Shown: positions 52,967 to 62,600, counted from the first letter of the stretch. The stretch: DNA of 64,000 nt from an uncultured Pseudodesulfovibrio sp. (GCF_963664965.1 NZ_OY761823.1:1870001-1934000), one strand, 5' to 3'. Translations and numbers: made by a program. The notes: generated by a model not told the origin, from the sequence alone.

Positions 52967-53692
52967 ATGTTTCGACGTGTATTTTTCGTATTCCTCCTGT
53001 GGTGCGTAACAGTCTACTATAGTTATAGAATGATGGGGGTCGATCCCGAGAACTGTACCCCGGATGAATATGACTACTGGGGAATCAAGTGGGGTGAGGC
53101 CGCTGTCCGTCTCGCAGGTATCAAGATTGAAGCCGACATGGGAGACGTCGATCCCGAAGGACACTACGTCTTTATAGGCAACCATCAGTCGAATCTGGAT
53201 ATCCCTGTTTTGTTTGAGGTTCTCAAGAAGAACCGCATCCGTTTCGTGGCCAAGAAAAGCCTGTTCGAGATTCCCATTTACGGAAAGGCGCTGGCTCATT
53301 CCGGGCACATCTGTGTTGATCGGGAAAATCGCCGTGCGGCCATGAAGAGCCTGAATGAGGCCGTGGAAAAGGCCAAGAGCGGCATCTCTCCGTTTATCTT
53401 TCCCGAGGGAACCCGCAACATGAATTTGAAGGAACTCATGGAGTTCAAGGTCGGGGGCATGATCATCGCGCTCAAGTCCGGTCTGCCTGTCGTTCCGATT
53501 GTCATGACCAATACTGGCCGGATCATGGGTAAAGGACAGTTCGTCATTGATAACCGTCCCGTTGTTCGTGTGAAGGCGTTGCCTGTGATTGACCCGTCCG
53601 AGTACACGATCAAGGACCGTGAAAAATTCAAGGACGATCTGTACGAAATGATGAACGCGGCATACCAAGAACTGCTTGCAGAGGATGCCTAG
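52967..53692 (+). CDS. plsC: 1-acyl-sn-glycerol-3-phosphate acyltransferase
   Basis: This 241-residue membrane enzyme acylates lysophosphatidate. The motif NHQSNLDIPV (H-x4-D) and FPEGTRN are intact, and one N-terminal helix (about residues 4-22) is present. The stop is directly followed by the RNase J start, so the two are probably coupled. An AAGGA-type site precedes the ATG. Confidence 0.92.
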   Translation: MFRRVFFVFLLWCVTVYYSYRMMGVDPENCTPDEYDYWGIKWGEAAVRLAGIKIEADMGDVDPEGHYVFIGNHQSNLDIPVLFEVLKKNRIRFVAKKSLFEIPIYGKALAHSGHICVDRENRRAAMKSLNEAVEKAKSGISPFIFPEGTRNMNLKELMEFKVGGMIIALKSGLPVVPIVMTNTGRIMGKGQFVIDNRPVVRVKALPVIDPSEYTIKDREKFKDDLYEMMNAAYQELLAEDA

Positions 53693-55351
53693 ATGAGCAA
53701 CTCCGGTTCCTTTACGCTCTATCCTTTCGGCGGTCTCGGTGAGATCGGCATGAACTGCATGGCCTACAAGACCGACAGGTCCATGGCTCTGGTCGATTGC
53801 GGTTTGATGTTTCCGGAGGATTATCATTTCGGTGTGGATGTCGTTATTCCGTGCTTTGATTTTATCATCAAGAATAAGCAGATGCTGCATGGAATCGTGC
53901 TGACCCACGGACATGAAGACCATATCGGCGCATTGCCGTGGCTTTTGCAGAACGTGGACGTTCCTGTTTACGGCAGTGAATTCACGCTCGGTCTGGTGGA
54001 GAACAAGCTGCGTGAACATGACCTCGACAAGTGGGCCGATCTTCGACCGGTGCGTCCGCATGACCGTGTCCTGATCGGGGATTTTCGGTTCAATTTTTTC
54101 CCGGTCTGCCATTCCATCATCGACGGGTTCGGGCTGGGGATCGAGACTCCCGCTGGCCGTGTCGTTCATACCGGCGATTTCAAGATCGACCGTAACCCGC
54201 TTGGCGGTCACGCCACGGACCTTGCGGCGTTCCGCAAATTTTCCGAACCGGGCGTGCAGTTGCTGATGTCGGATTCCACCAACGTGGAACGCGAAGGGTT
54301 CGCCCTGACCGAGCGCGAGATCAAGGTGAGCCTGCGTGAAATTTTTTCTGCCGCCAAAGGGCGCATTCTCGTTTCGCTGTTTTCCAGCCACATCCAGCGA
54401 ATGCAGGAAGTGTTCGACCTTGCCGACGCCGAAGGGCGCAAAGTGGCGGTGTCCGGGCGGAGCCTGTACCGCAACATCGAGCTGGCGCGTGAGCAGGGTC
54501 ATCTCAAGATTCCGAAAAAGACGTTCATCGATCTGGACCGTATTGATGAATACGGCGATTCCGAACTGGTGCTTCTGGTGACGGGATCACAAGGGGAACC
54601 GCTGGCAGCATTGTCACGCATGGCAATGGAGGAGCACCGCCAGCTTTCCGTGAAGCCGGATGATCTGTTCATCTTGTCGTCGCGTTTTATTCCGGGCAAT
54701 GTCCGGGCCATCACCAAGGTCATCAATAACCTGTACCGCCTCGGGGCCGAGGTCCTGTACGAAAAGATGCACGGTATTCATGCCTCGGGCCATGCCCATG
54801 CCGGTGAATTGACCCTGATGCTTGAGACTGTCCGGCCTCGGCACTTCATTCCCGTACATGGTGAATACCGCCATCTGGTCAAGCACCGGCGTCTGGCGGT
54901 TGAGTGCGGCGTGGATGACGAGCGTGCGCTTGTCGTGGAGAACGGGCAGCCTGTGACATTTTATGCAGACGGGTTGTATTCCTATGACCAGCCGTTTTCA
55001 GCGGAGAAGATTCTCGTGGACGGCAAGGGCGTTGGCGATGTGGGCCAGAGCGTGCTCAAGGAACGTCAGCTTCTGGCGGGCGAGGGCATGGTCATCGTGG
55101 TCATCGTCGTGGACGAGGCCACCGGAGAGATCAGCATGGGACCGGACATCATGTCCAAGGGGTTCGTTTTCGAGCAGCAGTACCGGCATCTGCTCGATGA
55201 TGCCAAATGTATCGTGCTGGACGTGCATGAGAACATTGCACCGGGCGAAACCACCAAGCTCAAGGAGCGCATTCGTTCGGCGTTGCGCCGTTTCTTCCGC
55301 AAGGTGCTCGGGCGTGATCCCGTGGTGGTGCCGCTTATCATCTCCATTTAG
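53693..55351 (+). CDS. rnj: Ribonuclease J
   Basis: This 552-residue metallo-beta-lactamase/beta-CASP enzyme has the zinc motif HGHEDHIGAL (H72, H74, D76, H77), LYPFGGLGEIGMN at the start, and HASGHAHAGEL plus VHGEYRHL in the beta-CASP core. It is an endo- and 5'-exoribonuclease of RNA decay and rRNA maturation. The C-terminal domain (about 450-552) is present. The gene abuts plsC with no gap. Confidence 0.93.
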   Translation: MSNSGSFTLYPFGGLGEIGMNCMAYKTDRSMALVDCGLMFPEDYHFGVDVVIPCFDFIIKNKQMLHGIVLTHGHEDHIGALPWLLQNVDVPVYGSEFTLGLVENKLREHDLDKWADLRPVRPHDRVLIGDFRFNFFPVCHSIIDGFGLGIETPAGRVVHTGDFKIDRNPLGGHATDLAAFRKFSEPGVQLLMSDSTNVEREGFALTEREIKVSLREIFSAAKGRILVSLFSSHIQRMQEVFDLADAEGRKVAVSGRSLYRNIELAREQGHLKIPKKTFIDLDRIDEYGDSELVLLVTGSQGEPLAALSRMAMEEHRQLSVKPDDLFILSSRFIPGNVRAITKVINNLYRLGAEVLYEKMHGIHASGHAHAGELTLMLETVRPRHFIPVHGEYRHLVKHRRLAVECGVDDERALVVENGQPVTFYADGLYSYDQPFSAEKILVDGKGVGDVGQSVLKERQLLAGEGMVIVVIVVDEATGEISMGPDIMSKGFVFEQQYRHLLDDAKCIVLDVHENIAPGETTKLKERIRSALRRFFRKVLGRDPVVVPLIISI

Positions 55352-55441
55352 CCGGTCCGGCGCAGGCTGGACTTCGAGGACGTGTTAGGCTAAATATTTC
55401 ATCAAGCTGGAAAAACATCTTTTTTATACGAGGGAATATCA

Positions 55442-55912
55442 ATGAAAAAATCCGTTCTTCTTGTCGTCGTTTTTTCCATGGCACTCATGCTGGCCGCGTG
55501 CGGCGCGCAGAAAAATGAACTGGATGTGGGGCACGATCTGTTCATGAAGGGAGACTGCGCCGGAGCCGCGCCGTATCTTGACGACACGATCGCCCAGCCT
55601 GACAGCCTCATGGACCTCGCATATGCATGTTTTCTGAAAGGACGTTGTGCCGAAAAGTCTGGAGACATAACCTCCGCATACGAGTATTTCTATGCTTCCA
55701 AGGTCGTGGCTGGCTATGTCGTTGCCCATGATACGCATGTGAACCTGAATACGTATGGCCGCAGTGAGTTCGTTCAGGTCAAGATTCCGGCGCTGCTTGC
55801 CAAGCTTGAACCCGATCTTGGTGCCGAGAAGGTCAAGGCTGTCACTGCGAAGGTCGATAAGGCCTTGCAGTCTGAGTATCTGAAAGAGGTCATGGATGGT
55901 GGCCGTCATTAA
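55442..55912 (+). CDS. Lipoprotein of unknown function
   Basis: This 156-residue protein has a clear signal peptide with a lipobox at Cys20 (LMLAAC). The mature part is helical and TPR/Sel1-like (HDLFMKGDCAGAAPYLDDTI, MDLAYACFLKGRCAEKSGDITSAYEYFYASK), so a protein-binding role at a membrane is likely. A terminator follows. The gene is near RNase J but has its own site. Confidence 0.75.
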   Translation: MKKSVLLVVVFSMALMLAACGAQKNELDVGHDLFMKGDCAGAAPYLDDTIAQPDSLMDLAYACFLKGRCAEKSGDITSAYEYFYASKVVAGYVVAHDTHVNLNTYGRSEFVQVKIPALLAKLEPDLGAEKVKAVTAKVDKALQSEYLKEVMDGGRH

Positions 55913-55926
55913 TCGGATTATGTAAT

Positions 55927-55953
55927 GCCCCGCTTGTCGGGGCGTTGTTTTTT
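55927..55953 (+). terminator. Terminator of the lipoprotein gene
   Basis: GCCCCG and CGGGGC pair around a 5-nt loop, followed by a T-rich run. Confidence 0.75.
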
Positions 55954-55996
55954 GGGGGGAGAAGGATCAGGAACGCGTTTCACCAAGGAGTGATGC

Positions 55997-56464
55997 ATGC
56001 CGCTGACCGACTACACCGAAATCGTGGAGAAGCTGCAAAAGGCGCTTGGCAGGGGATTTGCCGAGGAACCGTGGATTCTCAACGTACCGGGCAAATCCAT
56101 TGCCTGTAAAATCGACCAATTTTATTACCTCGCCGTAATACCCGCATTTTCCGAACAACTCGCCCGACTCGGCGGCATGTTCCCCGATCAGGTGAACGAG
56201 GCGCTTGTCAAAACCGGCAATTTCATTACCAAGGCACCTGAACGCAATCCGGTTTTGCCCCTGACGCTCGGTTGGGGCGGGCCTTCAGTGAAGGTTAAGG
56301 CGGCGTTCGTGGACGCCGATTTCATCGACCGCGCCGTCAAGACATACGGCGGCCTCGATTCCGTACTTAACGTGACTGAACTCAAGATCAGTTCCGCTGA
56401 CCGGGACCGTGTCGAAGCTTTCTTTGAAGACAAGACACCACCCCAGAAACTCGCCTATTTTTAG
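55997..56464 (+). CDS. Conserved protein of unknown function
   Basis: This 155-residue cytoplasmic-looking protein has no signal, cysteine cluster or known motif. An AAGGAG site precedes the ATG. Segments such as LGWGGPSVKVKAAFVDADFIDRAVKTYG could form an alpha/beta fold. It is convergent with the 56588-57106 gene, with hairpin element copy B between them. Confidence 0.65.
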   Translation: MPLTDYTEIVEKLQKALGRGFAEEPWILNVPGKSIACKIDQFYYLAVIPAFSEQLARLGGMFPDQVNEALVKTGNFITKAPERNPVLPLTLGWGGPSVKVKAAFVDADFIDRAVKTYGGLDSVLNVTELKISSADRDRVEAFFEDKTPPQKLAYF

Positions 56465-56499
56465 ACGCGAGAAACAGGAGAAGGCGCCGACCTTCTCGC

Positions 56500-56580
56500 C
56501 GAAGGCGCACCAAAAGTTCAGGAGATTCTCAAGCCCCCTTTGCAAAGGGGGCTTGAGCCGTCGGAGACGCCCCGCGGCGA
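56500..56580 (+). repeat. Intergenic hairpin element, copy B
   Basis: GCGCACCAAAA, GGAGATT, a perfect 30-nt palindrome (56528-56557, arms CTCAAGCCCCCTTTG/CAAAGGGGGCTTGAG) and GCCGTCGGAGACGCCCC. The flanks match copy A. It lies between two convergent genes and could act as a two-way terminator. Confidence 0.78.
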
Positions 56581-56587
56581 GCGATTC

Positions 56588-57106
56588 TTAATGAATGGCG
56601 TGTTTGCGGGGTTCGAGGGCGAAGAACCCGTCATACTGCGGGATTTCGAGGGCCAGCAGAGCCTCTTTGGTCAGGTCCGGGCCGACCCAGAGGATGCCGG
56701 GAGTCGTGAACCCGCGCACAAGGCGTTTGGCGTGATCAAGGGCCATGGCGATCTGTGAGACATACACGGCCTTGTCGAAAGTCAGTTCCGCATCATGCGC
56801 CCATTCGGGCAGAGGGTCGCCGGGGGGCCATGAGATGGGATTGCGGAGCCGCCATTTCACGGTGTCGTCGGTGTGGGACACCATGACGCCGTCCTCGATG
56901 CCCTGACAGGAAGGGTTTCCGCAGTCGCATGTATAAATGAAGAATTCACCGGACATGGTGCTGGATGTCACCAGATCAACGGGGTCGATGTAGACATTGA
57001 CGTCGTGAAGATATTGTCCATCCACCGACAGGTTGAAGTCGATGTAGGCATCGTCAGGGTGCTTTTCGTCAAGCGACAGGGTTGCTGTGATTCGAATTTC
57101 GTTCAT
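56588..57106 (-). CDS. Protein of unknown function with a CxCx4C motif
   Basis: This 172-residue protein has CDCGNPSCQGIEDG near residue 60, which could hold a metal, and no signal peptide. The first part looks beta-rich (EIRITATLSLDEKHPDDAYIDFNLSVDG). An 8-bp hairpin (TGCCGTCA/TGACGGCA, 57126-57150) lies just upstream of the start. I do not recognise the family. Confidence 0.65.
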   Translation of the reverse strand: MNEIRITATLSLDEKHPDDAYIDFNLSVDGQYLHDVNVYIDPVDLVTSSTMSGEFFIYTCDCGNPSCQGIEDGVMVSHTDDTVKWRLRNPISWPPGDPLPEWAHDAELTFDKAVYVSQIAMALDHAKRLVRGFTTPGILWVGPDLTKEALLALEIPQYDGFFALEPRKHAIH

Positions 57107-57203
57107 GCGTCTTCCTTGCGTTCATTGCCGTCATCCGGTGACTGACGGCAGGCATTTAGCACAAACTTTTCCGCGGCACAATTCGGGAGCTTTTGTCGGC
57201 GTT

Positions 57204-58955
57204 TTAGTCTTCCTTGAGTATTTCATCACGGACGATGGCTGAGTTGTAGGCCGCGTTGATGGCGGATTCGGTCAGCGTACCCACGACATTTCTTTTTCCG
57301 CCTGAAGGCAGGACCGGCAGTTGGGATACGCCGCGGTCGGTGAGCTTGTCCAATGCTTCCTGCAACGTGCAGTCTGTCGTGATCGTTATCGGATTTTTCG
57401 TGGCGATGTCGTCTGCGATAATGAGTTCAAGGAGGCCTTCCTCGTTCAGAACTGTGCGGATATCGCGAAACGAGATGATGCCGGTAAGGTTTTGATCCTG
57501 ATCAACGACGTGCAGGTAAGGGGCGTTTTCGGTCTTGAATGTCCAGATGATGCGTGAAAGCGGCATGGACTCCGGGATGGTGACCACATCGCTGGTCATG
57601 ACCTCTTTGACCACCATGTGTTCAAGGAGGTGGCGTTCGCGTCCGGCCTCGATGTCGATGCCGCGCCGGAGCAGTTTGGTGGTGTAAATGGAGGCGCGGT
57701 CAATGGTGGAGTTCATGACCGTGGCCGTGATGCAGGTGAGCATGAGCGGCAGGATGATGGAATAGGTGCCGGACATTTCGAAAATGATGAGAATGGCGGT
57801 GATGGGAGCGTAGGTGGTGCCCGCGACAACGCCGCCCATGGCGACGAGGGCATACGCTCCGGGCATGGCTGTCATTCCGGGTAGTATGGAGTGGAGCACG
57901 AAGCCGAACGCGCCGCCGGTCATGCAGCCCATGAACAGCGACGGTGCGAAGATACCGCCTGATCCGCCTGACCCGAGGGTAATGGACGAGGCGAGGATTT
58001 TTACCCAGATGAGAATGAAAAGTGTGGTGAGTCCAATTTCATTGGTCAGGGCAAGGTTCATCGCGCCGTAGCCCACGCCGAATACTTCGGGGAACACGGC
58101 GAAGACGCAGCCCAGCAGGACGCCGCCGATGGCGGGCTTGATCCAGTCCGGGATGGGCACGGCCTCGAACCAGTCCTCGAATTTGTACAGGATTTTGGTG
58201 AAGGTCAGGCCGACAAGGCCGGTGATGATGCCGAGGATGGGATAGAAGCAGAATTCCCAGAGCGACACGATGGAATAGTCCGGAATGGCGAAATGCGGGA
58301 AGTTTCCGAAATAGTAGCGTGAGATGGTGGTGGCGGTGACCGACGAGAGTACCACCGGGGAAAATTGCAGGACCCCGAAGTCTCCGATGATGATTTCAAG
58401 GGCAAAAAGCACGCCTGCGATAGGGGCGTTGAACGTGGCCGCTATGCCCGCCGCCGCACCGCAGCCGACCATGGTCCGCATGTGGACGCTCGGTACCTTG
58501 AAGAGCTGGCCGATGGATGAGCCGATGGATGAGCCGATCTGAACCATGGGGCCTTCCCGGCCCACGGAACCACCCGAACCGATGGTCACGGCAGAGGCGA
58601 ATATCTTGGCTGCCGCCACACGCTTTCGGATGCGCCCGCCGCGTAGTGCAATGGCCTGTATGACCTCAGGCACGCCATGGCCTTTGGCTTCACTGGCAAA
58701 GAAGTTAACCACGAGGCCGACCACGAGGCCGCCTGCTGCGGGCATGGCGATTTTCATCCAGACCGGGATGGTGCTGCCGAAAAACAGGAAGTCGTCGGTG
58801 TTCTGATAGAACAGCCATTGCATGGACTTGAGAACGAGTTTGAAGAGGACGGCACCATATCCGGCAAGGACGCCGATGAGGATGGCGAGAAACAGATATT
58901 GGACGTTGGGTCGTTTCAGCCGTTGAAAGAGCGGTTCTCCCCGAGTGTCGGCCAT
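57204..58955 (-). CDS. ClC-type chloride channel/antiporter with two CBS domains
   Basis: This 583-residue protein has an N-terminal ClC membrane domain (about residues 20-440) with GSGGSVGREGP (gating E134) and GSGGSGGIFAPSLFMG, then a CBS pair (about 455-575). E187 is present but the next residue, which matches the internal proton glutamate of E. coli ClC (E203), is I188 (VLFALEIII). This could mean altered or absent proton coupling. CBS domains suggest control by adenine nucleotides. Confidence 0.9.
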   Translation of the reverse strand: MADTRGEPLFQRLKRPNVQYLFLAILIGVLAGYGAVLFKLVLKSMQWLFYQNTDDFLFFGSTIPVWMKIAMPAAGGLVVGLVVNFFASEAKGHGVPEVIQAIALRGGRIRKRVAAAKIFASAVTIGSGGSVGREGPMVQIGSSIGSSIGQLFKVPSVHMRTMVGCGAAAGIAATFNAPIAGVLFALEIIIGDFGVLQFSPVVLSSVTATTISRYYFGNFPHFAIPDYSIVSLWEFCFYPILGIITGLVGLTFTKILYKFEDWFEAVPIPDWIKPAIGGVLLGCVFAVFPEVFGVGYGAMNLALTNEIGLTTLFILIWVKILASSITLGSGGSGGIFAPSLFMGCMTGGAFGFVLHSILPGMTAMPGAYALVAMGGVVAGTTYAPITAILIIFEMSGTYSIILPLMLTCITATVMNSTIDRASIYTTKLLRRGIDIEAGRERHLLEHMVVKEVMTSDVVTIPESMPLSRIIWTFKTENAPYLHVVDQDQNLTGIISFRDIRTVLNEEGLLELIIADDIATKNPITITTDCTLQEALDKLTDRGVSQLPVLPSGGKRNVVGTLTESAINAAYNSAIVRDEILKED

Positions 58956-59144
58956 TCAGTTCAGTCTCCGGGTTTGACGGTGATTGACAGGTTGACTCTG
59001 GAAGCGCCCGATATAGCTATACGTAAGCAACATATTGCCCGACTTCTTCCACGAGTGCAACGCGCCTTGCGTAAAAACTTGAGGAGAAAAGGGAAAACAG
59101 GTATCCACATCTTCCACAAACAAGATCATTCGAGGAGAACATAG

Positions 59145-59669
59145 ATGGCAAAATTTGAATTGACTTCCCTGCAACCGAAGCCGGAATTCGACATGATGTA
59201 TTTCATGGAGGTCGCAGGGGAAACCCGTATCGATCAGGATATAATGGAAGAGTTCGAGCCTTTCTGGGATAAATGGGCTGCAAACAACCTGAAGGCGTAC
59301 GAGATTTCCAACCCCGACGGCGAAGGAAATTTCCTGCTGATTTTTCTTGATGAGGAAGCAGAAAGCTCCATCGAAGGCATCTGGCAGGATTCTCCTACGC
59401 ACGGGCTGTTGTTTCACAGCCTCGCCATCACCATGGTCATGAGCGCGGCAGAAGGGTTTGTGCCCGAATTGTCCAACGGCAAATGTGCGCCGCTGCCCCG
59501 TCCGGGCGATGTCGTCCTTGGTGCGTTTGAAGAATTGGGCCTGACTTGGAATCAGGAAGGTACGGTCAACCGCAAGTACGCGGTGCTGACCCCTTACCCC
59601 TACAACGGCGGGTGTGAAATCTGCTATCTGAGCGAAACCTGCCCCAAAAGCACGGTTAAACAACAATAA
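59145..59669 (+). CDS. Protein of unknown function upstream of the CyuA-like gene
   Basis: This 174-residue protein has no signal peptide. It ends with CEICYLSETCPKS, a C-x2-C-x5-C pattern that could bind metal or a cluster. The middle (LLFHSLAITMVMSAAEGFVPELSNGKCAPLPRPG) is well-formed but unrecognised. An AGGAG site precedes the ATG. Its stop is 2 bp before the next gene, so a link with cysteine metabolism is likely, but this is inferred. Confidence 0.65.
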   Translation: MAKFELTSLQPKPEFDMMYFMEVAGETRIDQDIMEEFEPFWDKWAANNLKAYEISNPDGEGNFLLIFLDEEAESSIEGIWQDSPTHGLLFHSLAITMVMSAAEGFVPELSNGKCAPLPRPGDVVLGAFEELGLTWNQEGTVNRKYAVLTPYPYNGGCEICYLSETCPKSTVKQQ

Positions 59670-59671
59670 TT

Positions 59672-60988
59672 ATGTCATTCACAGTCAAGGATGTTCTCGA
59701 TCTTCAGGTTGCCCCGGCCCTCGGTTGTACTGAACCTGTAGCCATCGCTCTCGGCGCTGCCGCAGCAATGTCGCTGCTGCCGGGGGACGATTTCGATTCC
59801 CTTGAGGTTTCGGTGGACCCCAACGTTTACAAGAACGGTCTGGCGGTTTCGATTCCCGGCACGGGCGGTCAGTCCGGTCTGGACATGGCCGCAGCCCTGG
59901 GAGCCGTTGGCGGTGATGCCGAGCTGCGTCTGGAAGTACTCCAGCCTGTGAATGATGCAATCGTGGCGGGAGCCAAGAAGGCACTTTCCGCGGATAAGGT
60001 TCATGTCTCGCTTATCGAGGATCAGCGTGGTTTGCTCGTCAAGAACGTCATCACGTCCGGCAAGGATGTGGCCGAATGCGTTATCGAGGGACTGCACGAC
60101 AATATCGTGACCCTCAGGTTGAACGGCAAGGATGTCGACAGCCCGTTGATCGTCAGTAGCGGTGAAAAAGGCGAAAGCCCGCTGGCCGCCATGGAGGCTT
60201 GGCTCAAGGAATTGAGTCTCAATGACCTTCTTGCCCTGACTGACGATCTGGACAGCGAGGATTTCGCTTTTCTGCGTGAAGGCGTGGACGTGAACATGCG
60301 CCTTGCCGAGCACGGGTTGAAGTACGGTCTCGGGCTCGGCGTGGGCAAGACGTTGGAACGGCTTGTCCGTCAGGGGCTTATCAAGCGGGACATGATGCTT
60401 GATGCCCGTATTCTCACTTCCGGCGCGGCAGATGCCCGCATGTCCGGGCTGCCTCTTCCGGCCATGAGTTCGGCTGGGTCCGGCAACCATGGCCTGACCG
60501 CGATCCTGCCTATCTGGGCCGTGAAGGATCATATTGAGGACGTGAGCGAAAAGGTCGTGCTGGAAGCCATTGCCCTGTCGCATATCGTGACCGCCTACGT
60601 GAAGGCGCATACCGGCAGGCTGTCCGCTGTGTGCGGCTGTTCCGTTGCCGCGGGCTGCGGTGCCACGGCAGGGATTACTTTCCTGCTGGGCGGTGATGCC
60701 CATCACATTGCCGGGGCCATCAAGAACCTCCTTGAGGATCTCGCGGGAATCATCTGTGACGGTGCCAAGGCTGGGTGTGCGCTCAAGCTTTCCACGGCGG
60801 CGGGAACCGCTGTGCAGGCCGCACTTTTCTCCTTGCAGGGTGTCAGTGTGCATTCAACGGATGGCATTATCGGGAATTCTTCCGAGGATACCATGCGGAA
60901 TATCGGGACACTCGCCGTGGACGGCATGATCCAGACCGACCAGACCATCCTTCGCATCATGCTGGAGAAAAAGTTTTCGGACGTGTAG
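59672..60988 (+). CDS. L-cysteine desulfidase-like / UPF0597 family protein
   Basis: This 438-residue protein matches the CyuA/YhaM family of [4Fe-4S]-dependent L-cysteine desulfidases and serine-dehydratase-like enzymes. GCTEP at residues 18-22 (C19), CGCSVAAGCGATAG and CDGAKAGCALK hold the likely cluster and active-site cysteines. Cysteine breakdown would give pyruvate, ammonia and sulfide. The substrate has not been shown for many members. It is coupled to the upstream small gene. Confidence 0.85.
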   Translation: MSFTVKDVLDLQVAPALGCTEPVAIALGAAAAMSLLPGDDFDSLEVSVDPNVYKNGLAVSIPGTGGQSGLDMAAALGAVGGDAELRLEVLQPVNDAIVAGAKKALSADKVHVSLIEDQRGLLVKNVITSGKDVAECVIEGLHDNIVTLRLNGKDVDSPLIVSSGEKGESPLAAMEAWLKELSLNDLLALTDDLDSEDFAFLREGVDVNMRLAEHGLKYGLGLGVGKTLERLVRQGLIKRDMMLDARILTSGAADARMSGLPLPAMSSAGSGNHGLTAILPIWAVKDHIEDVSEKVVLEAIALSHIVTAYVKAHTGRLSAVCGCSVAAGCGATAGITFLLGGDAHHIAGAIKNLLEDLAGIICDGAKAGCALKLSTAAGTAVQAALFSLQGVSVHSTDGIIGNSSEDTMRNIGTLAVDGMIQTDQTILRIMLEKKFSDV

Positions 60989-61023
60989 CCGGAATACACA
61001 ATATAAGATTTGATTGAAAGCAT

Positions 61024-61066
61024 GAACCGGAAAGTCCCTGTCATACGGGCTTTCCGGTTCTTTTTT
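61024..61066. terminator. Bidirectional terminator between the CyuA-like and MFS genes
   Basis: GAACCGGAAAG and CTTTCCGGTTC form a perfect 11-bp stem with T on the plus side; the convergent MFS stop is 3 bp away. Confidence 0.88.
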
Positions 61067-61068
61067 GT

Positions 61069-62445
61069 TTATCGTGGATCGCCCAGTTTTCCGGCGGGTA
61101 TCCCGTTTCGCAGATTTGCCTCGATGGTCTCAAGCGGGACGCCTTTGGTTTCAGGTACGTACATTCGGCAGAATATCCATCCAAGCGTTCCGATAGCGGC
61201 ATAGAGCCAGAACGTTCCGGCTTTGCCAATGGTTTCGACCAGTGAGAGGAAGGTGAACGAAATGGCGAAGTTGAATATCCAGTTGGCCAGAGTGGCGAGA
61301 CTCATGGCAAGGCCGCGTACATTGAGCGGATATATTTCGGCAATGAGCAGCCATGCGATGGGGCCGAGACTGACCGCGAATGAACCGATGTAGATGAACA
61401 GGACGCCGACAGTAATCCATTTGAGTTCATCCCCCATGGTAGTTTGGAACTGAAAGCCGAGGGCCAGTGCGGAAAGGCTGACCACCATGCCGATCATTCC
61501 GGCCGAGAGCAGGGGCTTGCGTCCGACCTTATCCACCAATCGTATGGACACTATGGTCATGAGCACGTTGACGATGCCCACGCCGACCGTGGCGGTGATG
61601 GCGGTGGTTGCGGACGTGAAGCCAGCCATTTCAAAGATGGTCGGGGCGTAGTAGATGACCGTGTTGATTCCCGTGGCCTGTTGAATGAACATGATGCCGA
61701 TGCCGATGAACAGGGCCGGACGCAGCCATGGAGCGGAGAGTTCCCGCATGCTGCCGGATTCCTTGCCGGACTTGCGGGCGGCGTCGAGTTCGGCCTGCGT
61801 GTCGGTGTCCGGCATGATGCGGTTGAGAATGTCACGGGCCTTGTCTTCCCGTCCTTTGCCAGCGAGCCAGCAGGGTGTTTCTGGCAGGAACAGCATGCCG
61901 ATGCCGAGGATGACAGCCGGGGTGGTGCCTGTGAGGAACATGTATCGCCAGGTTTTGTCGCTGTGGGCGAATCCGTCGTCCACGAGATAGGACGCGACGA
62001 TGCCGATGGTGATGAGCAGTTGATTCAGCGAGACGAGCGCCCCGCGGTATTGCGGCGGGGAAATCTCCGAAATATAGAGCGGCACGGCGTATGAGGCCAC
62101 ACCGATGGCAAGGCCGATGACGACTCTTCCCATGATGAGCATCTCTACCGATCCGGCAGAGGACGTCCAGACGGAACCTGCGGCAAAGATGCAGGCCGTA
62201 CCGATGATGGAAATGCGGCGTCCGAGGATGTCGACCATTCTGCCGCTGGCCATGGCCCCGATGATGCAGCCCAGCAGCACCGCGCTGACCACCCATTCCT
62301 GCATGTAGGCATGCAGGGCGAAATCCTTTTTGATGAACAGAAGTGCGCCGGAAATGACTCCCGTGTCAAAGCCGAAGAGCAAGCCGCCGGTTGCGGCGAC
62401 AGCTGCGATGATGAAGACGAGTCGTTTGCTGGTGGCATCAGTCAT
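61069..62445 (-). CDS. Sugar porter (MFS) transporter, XylE/GalP type
   Basis: This 458-residue protein has twelve predicted helices and the sugar porter motifs GRRISIIG, PLYISEISPPQYRGALVSLNQL, PETPCWLAGKGR, QQATGINTVIYYAPTIFE and PETKGVPLE. It should be a proton-linked hexose or pentose importer. Sulfate reducers often lack sugar use, so the sugar and need are unclear. The gene is transcribed alone. Confidence 0.92.
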   Translation of the reverse strand: MTDATSKRLVFIIAAVAATGGLLFGFDTGVISGALLFIKKDFALHAYMQEWVVSAVLLGCIIGAMASGRMVDILGRRISIIGTACIFAAGSVWTSSAGSVEMLIMGRVVIGLAIGVASYAVPLYISEISPPQYRGALVSLNQLLITIGIVASYLVDDGFAHSDKTWRYMFLTGTTPAVILGIGMLFLPETPCWLAGKGREDKARDILNRIMPDTDTQAELDAARKSGKESGSMRELSAPWLRPALFIGIGIMFIQQATGINTVIYYAPTIFEMAGFTSATTAITATVGVGIVNVLMTIVSIRLVDKVGRKPLLSAGMIGMVVSLSALALGFQFQTTMGDELKWITVGVLFIYIGSFAVSLGPIAWLLIAEIYPLNVRGLAMSLATLANWIFNFAISFTFLSLVETIGKAGTFWLYAAIGTLGWIFCRMYVPETKGVPLETIEANLRNGIPAGKLGDPR

Positions 62446-62600
62446 GGCACGTCCTTTTGGGGATGGAATTATGCAACATTATACGTCTGTTGGCGTTATT
62501 GTAAAGAAGTGTAGCTGCTTGTTAATAATTGTTCGCTGTTTTTCCGTCTGCTATTGGGAAGGAGCGGAAGAGTAAATGCTGAATAGGGAGTCTTGCTGGC

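Noticed and set aside
51512-54502. Minus-strand frames of more than 400 codons opposite the EF-G-like gene and across plsC-RNase J.
   Set aside because: They are antisense to clear genes and cross gene ends without any recognisable protein motif.
59675-60853. 392-codon minus-strand frame opposite the CyuA-like gene.
   Set aside because: The plus-strand protein is conserved with key cysteines; the antisense frame has no motif.
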